DNA from: Macrostomum hystrix
Taxonomy: Eukaryota > Platyhelminthes > Macrostomidae
Assembly (NCBI GenBank): GCA_950097015.1
Contig: CATNEN010000015.1
Location: 1,223,501 to 1,287,500, forward strand
Direction of reading: 5' to 3'
DNA: 64,000 nt
Below, piece after piece: positions 1 to 8,149 of this stretch. The notes under the pieces are model-generated. The model was not told the DNA's origin. It made no database searches and saw only the letters and a list, made by a program, of their open reading frames with translations. The position numbers and the translations under genes were made by a program. Each line of letters opens with the position of its first letter. The stretch's first letter is position 1.

Positions 1-327
1 GGGAAGTACGACTTAAATAGAGAACATTAATAAACACAAAAAATCTTAATGGAGGGTCTGCACCTAAAGTTTAAACAGAAACTGGGATATAAAAGACATT
101 TTGATCATGAAAAAGGAACAGGAGATCAAGTAGCACACTGATCTACTACTGAGATCAGTAGTACTATTGATTTACTAATTGGGATTTAATTAGTAAATAT
201 TAAAATTAAAAGGACAAGTGGCATTGTTGCTTCCAATTGAAGAATTCTTTCTACGAAGCCTGGAATCTTCCTGATATTTCCGAGCATGCCTGATAAGACA
301 GGCAAATATATTGTTATAGAACAGCGC
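1..327. other. Flank of FReD copy A, left of the LTR element
   Basis: No gene is supported here. The last 30 bases (about 298-327) resemble the sequence just 3' of FReD copies B (22115-22145) and D (48560-48590). This stretch is therefore the displaced 3' flank of FReD copy A, separated from it by the LTR element. Confidence 0.6.
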
Positions 328-1371
328 TGAAGAGTTTGCGTGTTAATCAGACACACGAAACTCCCACTTCTAGACAATGGGGAACAATTGCCTAGGAATT
401 TATAAAAGTCACGTGACACTTACTGCAATTGCTTCTTCTTCCTTAAGTAGTTCGTAGTCTTCTGGGTCCTTGTAATCCGGTAGTTCTTCTTCTTCTTATT
501 CTGGTCGACCGTGAGGTTTCGAGTCTGTGTTTCTTGAGTCTTGGTAGTCTTGTCTTCTTTTGTCTTCCTGGCAGCTGCTTGAGTTTGTCTGTTGGCCAAT
601 AAATGACGAGAGCGAATCAGATTACTTGACGGTTTCCTCGAGCTCGGAATTCACAATAGAAACGTGCGCCCTAGTGAACAATTGAAATCTCTCGTGTATA
701 TCTCTAATAGGTCCTCCTGAAGGGCGTCTTCTTCGTTACCTCCGAAAGATAACGGATAACTCAAATCAAATCAATCAATAATCCTCTAGGAATGTATCCT
801 AGGAAACAAGGAGGCCTTTCTCAAAAGTATCGACGATATGTGGCTCTCGTAAACTTAATTCAATTCAACAAAGACCGCTAGCGATAAATAACTCTGTCTA
901 GTAAAGCGCTTACCACTTGTCTTTCCCTCAGAGATGAGTCCTCTTCTTCGTAGGGTGTTTTGAAGTCCGGTGGACCTCTCCGAGTCTGAATTTTTAGCTC
1001 GGATTTTCGCTTGTATTTATAGTAAAATTTTGGGGAAAAACCGGTTCTACTACCGGGTGTTTACATTGGGCATACATGTTTGCACAGTGAGGTCAGACTT
1101 GTTTGATCAGCTGCGTTTTGGGGGGTTTTCAGGTGAACATTACCATATTTGGAATATTGTGTAAATACAGGTGCAGAAACCGATGAGTCATGTTTGCTTC
1201 AAGTAAATACAGCTGTCGAGAACCAGTTCTCCGATTTCATGTCACATGACTTGCTTCAAAAATAGCGCATGACTCATTCCTAAAAATAGATTAAACATTA
1301 TAGCTAAGGTTTCCTTGTGACATTACTTTAAGTAGCGCGTTAAGTAAAAACATATTTTACAACTCTCTACA
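328..1371 (-). repeat. 3' LTR of the gypsy-type element
   Basis: This 1044-bp block repeats at 11264-12309 with about 99% identity by eye. It starts TGAAGAG and ends CTCTACA on the plus strand. Short ORFs inside it appear equally in both LTRs and are not taken as genes. Since the element is on the minus strand, this is the downstream LTR. Confidence 0.93.
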
Positions 1372-1375
1372 ATAT

Positions 1376-1388
1376 CTCCCTTTTTTAC
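1376..1388 (-). other. Polypurine tract
   Basis: Read on the minus strand this is AAAAAAGGGAGA, a few bases before the 3' LTR. That is the position and composition of the plus-strand primer of LTR elements. Confidence 0.8.
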
Positions 1389-1861
1389 GAAAAAATTCGT
1401 CCCGAATTTATTGTTGACAATTAAAATTTTGGCATAAAAATTTAGGAGAATATACTTATATGTACGTATTTGTTGAAACAGTTGTGTGGTAGAATTTTAT
1501 AGATTTACAAAAACATAGTGAAACAGTGGATAATTCGATTTAAAACTTGTACCTAAAGCGTGAGAGTGAATACCATCACCGAGCAGTAGCAATAGTTACC
1601 AGCTACGAACGTATTAGTTAGTGGTAATTGTAGACAAAATTGTAATTAAGAGGCAATAGTGAATGTAAGTAGAAGAAAAGTGTTTGGATTTTTGTTCACC
1701 CATAGATCATGTTGTTTAGGTGTGTTTGGTGTTGTCGCCTTATTTTTTCCACCAGCTTGCTTATGGGCCAGAAAAGTTTTTGCAGTGGTGTGTAAGTAGT
1801 TTCTTCGGTCCGTTCCATTAGCATGAGGAAGGTGTCGAACGCCGTTGGTTCTCCTGGACTT

Positions 1862-2314
1862 TCAGCAATATTGTGGGCGAGCAGTAAGAGCCTTTGACGA
1901 TATGATTTTTAGACGCCAAGTTATTGGCCACGATTTTATGTTAATCGTTAAGTCGTTTATGCTGGCCTCCTCGCAGTTAGTTTCGTCTAGTAGGAGATCG
2001 AGGTGTATGGGCGTCATGTTGGTGATCGTTTTAGTATTGTCCAACATCTTCTCTAAACAGTCTGGACAGGAAGCGATGTTTCGTCGTGCCATTGATTGTA
2101 AGCAGCTAAAACAACTCCAATGTCGATTTTCGCACAATCGTATGTTGGGTTGTTCGTTGCATAGGACGCACCATACTCGGCTCCTGCGACACAGCGGACA
2201 TGTAGGTAGTGGGCCCTGGCTTGTGCAGTTTAGACAGACTTTATGCCCCCATTCGCATACTGGAACCAGATCTAGGCGTTCGTCGAGGCAGATGGGTCAC
2301 AACTCTCGATTCAT
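1862..2314 (-). pseudogene. Accessory double-RING ORF 2, interrupted by an in-frame TGA
   Basis: An ATG at 2312-2314 is followed five codons later by TGA (2297-2299). The frame then stays open to 1862. The downstream peptide has two RING-like fingers. The first contains PICLDE, a Cys-x3-His-x2-Cys-x2-Cys cluster and a CPLC pair. The second contains CVLC, CENRHWSC and CPDC. The TGA falls where the first zinc-ligand codon of finger 1 is expected. The layout matches the intact ORF at 2622-2987, so the two look like tandem duplicates. RING fingers usually mark E3 ubiquitin ligases; a role for this element is inference. The TGA could be a nonsense mutation, or expression could begin further downstream. 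Confidence 0.65.
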
Positions 2315-2621
2315 CTGTTGAAATGTTTTAATAATATTCTGATTCAGAGTTATTATACTGGTATGTTTCTTGAGATGGTAGTATATATGATAGATCCTCG
2401 TTTCGCAAAATTAGTGTGGGAAGAATTGTACAGAAAATGGGACAGGGATGAAGATTCATGTCATCGACAAGATTAAACAGTTTTTGTGCAATATCATGTA
2501 TGGACAATTGTCTAAGCTCAGGGCCGTATTGCAATGAGTATCGTACGCTCGTACAATGTTTTTACGCGTTTTGTGAGCAATTCGTGGTATAGGCCATGCT
2601 TTTAGAAGTTGAATTATCTTA

Positions 2622-2987
2622 TTAGAGGAAAAAAAGAGTATAGGTTAATGGATGAAGTTGGCAACCATAATTTGGTTTAATACGCGCAAGTTTGTTATAA
2701 ATCATGAATAGTGGGGTATTATTGCAAACAGGACATTGGAAAATGGCTCGATAGACAAACTTCTTCATGCATTGCGGACACATAAAATGTTGGTTTTGAC
2801 AGTATTGTACAGTTCGCCATGAGTTACATATCATACATTGGCGGAGATTTCCACGGCACAGAGGACAGTTTTTTAATGGTTTTTTGTAGTGTGCGAGGCT
2901 TAAGCAAGAACCGCAAACATGGTGTTTATTGACACATATACATGGTAGTTTACATGAGAATTCTGTAAGACAGACAGGACAGTCCAT
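2622..2987 (-). CDS. Accessory double-RING zinc-finger protein of the LTR element
   Basis: A 121-residue ORF starts with ATG (2985-2987), downstream of pol and upstream of the 3' LTR. Finger 1 opens with CPVC at residues 3-6, continues with a C-x-C-x4-H-H-x-C-x2-C run and closes with CPLC near residue 43. Finger 2 opens with CMIC near residue 52, has CQNQHFMC plus CPQC, and closes with CPVC near residue 86. This is a double C3HC4-like arrangement. It occupies the place where env lies in many retroviruses and errantiviruses. Ubiquitin-ligase activity is the family expectation, but target and function are unknown. Between this ORF and the second RING ORF lies a short open frame (2328-2534) with no zinc motif, which I do not call. 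Confidence 0.75.
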   Translation of the reverse strand: MDCPVCLTEFSCKLPCICVNKHHVCGSCLSLAHYKKPLKNCPLCRGNLRQCMICNSWRTVQYCQNQHFMCPQCMKKFVYRAIFQCPVCNNTPLFMIYNKLARIKPNYGCQLHPLTYTLFFL

Positions 2988-3145
2988 GGTAGTGTTCGCG
3001 AAAATTGTGTGGGCGTTTGCAGAGAGCAGAGGTTTAGTCGCCTTTTACGACAAGCTTGAGAAGCTGTAGTGTTATTCTTAATCCCGGTCACTACACGGGG
3101 AACAATAAACGAGTAATTTAACGAGGGCGTAGGTTATACGTATGA

Positions 3146-4828
3146 TTATTTGGTGGTGTGTTTTGTGGTTTGTGTCTCGGCATGTGCTGTTGCAATGTGC
3201 GTGTTTGTTGTTTTTGTGTGGTCTGGATTCTGTAACGTTGGAAGGAATGTAGTGTCGTTAGTGATGCGTTTTAAACGTTGAATGTGAACGTAGAACTGAG
3301 GTTGATGTGGATCCTGGATATTTGCAAGGCGTGCTGTTGTTGCGGATATCAGTCCTGTTACACGGAAAGGTCCTTTGTATTTGAAAGCATGCTTGTGCGT
3401 ATGCTGTGCCGGGTAGTGTAGGTAGACGATATCTCCTACTTGTAAGGTAGAAGCATGATTACTTGTTGTAGGTACGGTAGATTGGTTGTCGAGATTATGT
3501 TTTGCAATTTGCCATGCTAGGTGTAATTGAGAAGTGAACTTTTGTAGCGTCGTCGGCGTGTCAACATATTGAGATGGCAGTAATTTCTGGACTAATAGAT
3601 TCGGTGGTTGAAAGTCTCGAGAGAACATCAGAAAGAATGGTGTGTTCTCTGTTGAGCGATGAACTGCGCTGTTGTAGGCCATTGTCACGGATTGTATGTA
3701 AATAATCCAATCTTCAGGTTGTTTGTAAACAAAGTGTGTCAGCATTTCATGTAGATTTCTGTGAAATCTTTCGACGAGGTTTGCTTTTGGATTATATGTC
3801 GAAGTGAATATTTGTTGAATATTCAGTAGTTTGGCGGCCTGTTGAAATAACTGCGATGTGAACTGTGTACCATTGTCAGATGTTAGCGTCTTAGGAGTTC
3901 CGAATTTGCAGATAATTTCATTATAGAAGGCCATTGCAACTGTTGTCGCTGTGATGTCAGGTATCGGAATGGCAACGGCGAATTTCGAAAAAACATCCAA
4001 GGCTGTAAGAATGTAGTTGTAGTCGATAGAGTGTTGTCGAGCCGGTGGTAGTGGTCCGGTAATGTCAATTGACACTGTGTCCCATGTAGTTGTCTTCGGC
4101 ACTGATTGGAATTCAGGTTTTTGTCGTCTTCCGATTTTTGTTGAAGCACATGAGTGACATTGTGTGCAGTACTTGCGAATGTCTAAATTCATTGTTAACC
4201 AAAAATAGAACTGGGCGACTCTCTGGATTGTTTTCTTGGCGGATAAGTGTCCTGCTAATGGACTATCATGGAGTTCGTGTAGGATCGCTGAACGGAATGT
4301 GTATGGTAGGTACAGTCGCGGAATATTGTTGTACACCCAGTAGAGTGCGAGTTCTCTGAAAACTAGACTATTTTTGTGTTTTCGTAAGAATTGTTTTTCG
4401 ATTTTTGTAAGTTCATTTTCCGTTTCTTCTGTATCTTCTTGTATGGCTTTGTAAAAGGAATCGTCTTGTTGTGCTTTCAACAAGTCTTTTATGGTTGGAA
4501 TTGGATGAACTGCATTGATCTCGTATGTTCTGGACAGTGCATCAGCGGCTTTATTCATTGGCCCTGGTTTGTAAACCAGGTGAAAGTTGTAGTCCTGTAT
4601 TTTGAGGACCATTCGGATAAGTCTATTGTTCGTCTGTCCTTTTGTTTTAACAACGTGAGTCAGCGGTGCATGAACTGTGCGAATGATAGTTGGCAGTGGT
4701 GATCCATAGATGTAGTAATGGAATTGTCGAAGAGCAAACAGAACAGCTAGTAGTTCTCGTTCAGTGGATGACCATTTCGTTTCGTTTGGTCTATCGTTTG
4801 GTCTATTCGTTTGGTCTGATGTAAGCAA
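3146..4828 (-). CDS. pol 3' part: end of RNase H plus integrase
   Basis: The open frame is 560 codons. It starts inside RNase H, where the TERELLAV segment typical of Ty3/gypsy RNase H is visible. An integrase follows: an HHCC-type finger ending CTQCHSC, then a DDE core recognised by SIDITGP, TSDNGTQF and the glutamate in LVERFH. The C-terminal region contains GDIVYLHYP and GPFRV, as in gypsy integrases. The frame is offset from the RT ORF (4803-6430). The offset coincides with a short tandem duplication at 4784-4820, so this ORF has no start of its own and is best read as the broken 3' part of pol. Confidence 0.88.
   Translation of the reverse strand: MLTSDQTNRPNDRPNETKWSSTERELLAVLFALRQFHYYIYGSPLPTIIRTVHAPLTHVVKTKGQTNNRLIRMVLKIQDYNFHLVYKPGPMNKAADALSRTYEINAVHPIPTIKDLLKAQQDDSFYKAIQEDTEETENELTKIEKQFLRKHKNSLVFRELALYWVYNNIPRLYLPYTFRSAILHELHDSPLAGHLSAKKTIQRVAQFYFWLTMNLDIRKYCTQCHSCASTKIGRRQKPEFQSVPKTTTWDTVSIDITGPLPPARQHSIDYNYILTALDVFSKFAVAIPIPDITATTVAMAFYNEIICKFGTPKTLTSDNGTQFTSQLFQQAAKLLNIQQIFTSTYNPKANLVERFHRNLHEMLTHFVYKQPEDWIIYIQSVTMAYNSAVHRSTENTPFFLMFSRDFQPPNLLVQKLLPSQYVDTPTTLQKFTSQLHLAWQIAKHNLDNQSTVPTTSNHASTLQVGDIVYLHYPAQHTHKHAFKYKGPFRVTGLISATTARLANIQDPHQPQFYVHIQRLKRITNDTTFLPTLQNPDHTKTTNTHIATAHAETQTTKHTTK
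4784..4820. repeat. 12/13-bp tandem triplication inside RNase H
   Basis: The unit CGTTTGGTCTAT occurs three times in a row, with one extra T in the second spacer. The two additional units total 25 bp, which is not a multiple of three. This accounts for the frame change between the two pol ORFs. Confidence 0.8.
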
Positions 4829-6430
4829 TCGGTTTTTCTTTCTTTGGTTCCATTTCCTGAAGTAGTACGGCTCCTAATCCGCTTCCTGATGCGTCTGTTT
4901 CTATGATAAAAGGTTTGTGGAAGTTCGGGTGTTTGAGAAGAGCATCACTAGTTAGTTGTTGTTTGATTCTATCGAAACTTTCCTGTTGTTCCGCTTTCCA
5001 GTTGTCTTCTTTCCACTTTGGAATTTTTAGTAGTTCGTACAATGGTTTAGCCGTTTGTGCAAAGTTAGGTAGGAATTTTCGGAAATATTGTGCTAGTCCA
5101 AGGAATGACTGCAGTTTGGTAATTGACGTAGGTTTCGGGAACTTCTTGACCTTGTCGACGTTATTTGGGTCAGGTGATATGCCTCGTGATGAGACGTGAT
5201 GTCCAAGATATCGGACCGAATCTCTGCAGAATTTACATTTTGTTGGTTGCAGTTTTAGACCTTGTTGTCGGAGTAAGAAGAGAGCTTGTTCCATGACTTT
5301 TACTAGTTGTTCAAAGTTATTTCCAAAGGCAAGAATATCATCAACATAGTGAAGCAGATTTGTACATCCGGCTAGCATATAGGCTGTAAGACGGCTCATT
5401 GTTGCTGGTGAGTTGGAGATTCCCATTGGACTTCTCTGATACGCGAAAACTTCTCCTTTGTAAGTTTTGAAGGCAGTGTATTGTTTTGATTCTTCTTCAA
5501 GTTCGATTTGCCAGAATCCATGTCGTAGGTCAAATACGGTGAAGAGTGTCGCCGTATTGAGTCGTGCTAGCAGTTCTGAGATTTTTGGTAGACTTTGTTG
5601 ATCGGTGGGAATGTACTTATTTAGGACTCGGAAATCACAGACGAGTCGTCTTTCGTTTGTTTCTTTCTTTTCGACAAGAAGGCAAGGTGAAGAATAAGCT
5701 GAGACGGTACGTTTTATGATTCCTGCTTTAAGCATTTTTTCTATGATTTCATCGAAGTGTTGCTGTAGGTGTTTAGCGACTGGATATGGTTTACATTGGA
5801 TTGGTTCTTGATGAGGTAGCAGTTCAATTTTTTGCTTGATATCTCGAGCACATCCGATGTCGTAATCGTGATGACAAAAGACGTCGTTATACTTCCACAA
5901 TAGATCTTTAACTTGTGTTTTTTGTCCTTCAGTGATTGGACTTTGAGAAAGATCAATTTGTTGTAGGAATTTTTGTTTAGACATTTTTGTTGTTGTCTCT
6001 GGTTGGATGAGCATTACCGAAGCTTGTGTGTTGAGATGTCCCATGCATGTTCCTGCATAGATTTTTACTGGATGTTGATTTGGATTTATAATTTGTACTG
6101 GGATAAGGACTAGAGCCGTTGGTATTAAAACTTCTTTTGTTGTGAGGATCTTCTTTCTTGGTTCAAATATCATAGCTTCTTCGACATCGTCATGATTGGC
6201 GAGGTATGCTTTAACCCAACATGTACTTTCCGGCTGTATGAAGACATCTTGTTTAATATGTACTTTTGGTTGAAGGTGAACTTGGCTGACTAAAGGATGT
6301 TCCACATTGTCCAGTTTGAATGTTTGTTTGTTGAAATCAAATGTTAATGGTATAGATTCATTTGCCGAAATGTGTCGATTCCAATAATAACATCTTGGCT
6401 TGGAAGATGGTCAATAACAAATGCTTGTAC
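4803..6430 (-). CDS. pol middle part: reverse transcriptase and start of RNase H
   Basis: The region from 6305 down encodes the linker, RT and RNase H N-terminus; the frame is open from about 6430 and overlaps the protease ORF by some 85 nt in the -1 frame. RT motifs are clear: FTVFDLRHGFWQI, RSPMGISNSPA and the catalytic YVDD box (5337-5348), followed by CKFC and YLGH. The RNase H begin IIETDASGSGLGAVL is present. No ATG precedes RT, so it must be expressed as a fusion, most simply by -1 frameshifting from the protease ORF. I saw no canonical slippery heptamer. The reading frame stops at 4803 because of the tandem duplication. Confidence 0.9.
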
Positions 6431-8149
6431 CAGAAGTTGCTTGTTTGCAAGTTTAAGTGATATATTCACTTGTCCTAGGATATTAAGTGCATGTCCTCCG
6501 GCTCCGGCGACAGCGATTGAAGAAGGTCGCATATGAAGTTGCAATTTGTCGTAGAGTCTTTTTGTGATGACTGTGATTGAACTTCCTGAGTCGAGAAGTG
6601 CTTTACTGGGCATGTTGTTTATAAATACTTGAGCCATCGCTCTACCCATATTGGCTTGCAAGGTGCAAATGTAATTTGCTGGCCATTTTGGATCCGTTGG
6701 TAGAGGAGGAGATTTCGGCGGAGGTCTCACTGTTCTGATTTCAATTTTTGGGTAAATATTTGATCGTTCTGGTTCTGGTGCTGTTGGCAATAATTGTTTT
6801 CCTTGATCTTGTAGTATAGTTTCTTCAATTTTTTCGTTGGGTGTAGAAGTTTCTTGTTGTTTGTCAATTTGGAAAATCCGTTGTTTTGCTGGATAGGCTC
6901 GTGCTACACATCGTACTACTGTGATAAAGATCATTAGTGCAAGGTGAATCCATACAATGCATGCACTGGAGAAGATGAATCCCTGATAGTAACTTCCTTT
7001 TCCTTGGAGTAAATCGAGAAAGCTATTCGACCAAAAGGATCCTATTGCGTTATGTATGATGAATCCTGTCGAAAAGGATTGTTCTTTGTCCTGCTGGTTG
7101 TGTTGGGTAAAGAGCTTGTTCATCATCTGTCGTTGGGCAATAAAAACTTGAAGAAAATCATTAATTGTCCATCCTGGTGTGATTTCGTCAAGTTTGATGT
7201 CACCAAATGGTTTATAGGTGGTCTTATTTATCTTGAGCTGTAGGTCCGATAGTTCGTATGTTTCGTCGATAATAGCTTGCATACCAGTGATGTTTGTAAT
7301 GTGCCCAGTTGTTGAGACCTTGTGTAGTTTATTATTAATGTTGAAATAGTTGGCTGCGTCAGTGCAGGGTCTCGGGATTGCAGTTCCAACAATTATATTG
7401 TGCACAGTATCTAGAAATCCTTGAATTCGTTTCCCATTGTAGTAAGCTTCGATTCGGGGTTTATCGTAGCACGTAGTTGATGTGTTTGATGGCAAGATAT
7501 TAAAATGATGCAGTGGCACACATTTGTAAATCAACAGATGGCCAGAGATGGGGATAGCTAAAGCATCTTGAATCCCTGTGATTTTTCTGAATGTAGACGT
7601 TGGATTGACATAATAGTTTTGTCGTGCATAGTTAAGTGCAGTTTCGTGCATTCTACAAGTCAGTTGGATCAGTGATTTGTGCAAGTAGTTTAGTTCTTTA
7701 TGTAGGTTATGTTCCATTGCTGCGAGTTTTGCCGCTAGTAGTCGTGCAGAAACCATTGATGGTCTTTGTAGTTCTCTCCTTTTCCGAGCTGTGTTGGTTC
7801 TTGTTGAATAAGTAGTACCATTGACCAGTCTCATAAAGGTATCCTCATCCATATCACGTAATTCGAGCGGTATCTCTTGTTCAGACACTAGAAGTTTTTT
7901 AGAGTTCTCCTTGCAGTTAATTTGGAGATACTTGGGTTTTTTCGGAAAAGTTAGGGCAAAATCCGACGTACTCGCAAGGAAGGTATTTGACAGTAGATTT
8001 CCTTTTATTGTATGGTACTTCTGGAATTTACAATCAATATTCGGTTCAACTTTCCATGCAACGAAGTATTGTCGTTGGTATCCTGTAATCTCATAGTATG
8101 GGCTGTGTCGATGTTCAATTTGCCATCTGTAATTTTGATGATGCTTCGT
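6344..8149 (-). CDS. ORF2: membrane-glycoprotein-like segment followed by retropepsin
   Basis: The frame is open from just after a stop at about 8150 to TAA at 6344. No ATG starts it, and it overlaps ORF1 by 35 nt in the +1 frame. The N-terminal two thirds looks like a viral-type ectodomain: several Cys and N-x-S/T sites, a basic RKRR run (about 7777-7788) resembling a furin site, and a strongly hydrophobic anchor (about 6903-6990). After a Pro-rich linker comes an aspartic protease with LLDSGSS (about 6584-6600) and a GID motif near the end. Protease normally follows gag directly, so a membrane segment upstream of it is odd. Calling it envelope-like is inference from topology only; I recognise no specific envelope family. 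Confidence 0.75.
   Translation of the reverse strand, partial: TKHHQNYRWQIEHRHSPYYEITGYQRQYFVAWKVEPNIDCKFQKYHTIKGNLLSNTFLASTSDFALTFPKKPKYLQINCKENSKKLLVSEQEIPLELRDMDEDTFMRLVNGTTYSTRTNTARKRRELQRPSMVSARLLAAKLAAMEHNLHKELNYLHKSLIQLTCRMHETALNYARQNYYVNPTSTFRKITGIQDALAIPISGHLLIYKCVPLHHFNILPSNTSTTCYDKPRIEAYYNGKRIQGFLDTVHNIIVGTAIPRPCTDAANYFNINNKLHKVSTTGHITNITGMQAIIDETYELSDLQLKINKTTYKPFGDIKLDEITPGWTINDFLQVFIAQRQMMNKLFTQHNQQDKEQSFSTGFIIHNAIGSFWSNSFLDLLQGKGSYYQGFIFSSACIVWIHLALMIFITVVRCVARAYPAKQRIFQIDKQQETSTPNEKIEETILQDQGKQLLPTAPEPERSNIYPKIEIRTVRPPPKSPPLPTDPKWPANYICTLQANMGRAMAQVFINNMPSKALLDSGSSITVITKRLYDKLQLHMRPSSIAVAGAGGHALNILGQVNISLKLANKQLLVQAFVIDHLPSQDVIIGIDTFRQMNLYH

Noticed and set aside
970-1164. A 64-residue ORF present in both LTRs
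   Set aside because: Its duplication follows from the LTR repeat; it has no domain and lies antisense to the element.
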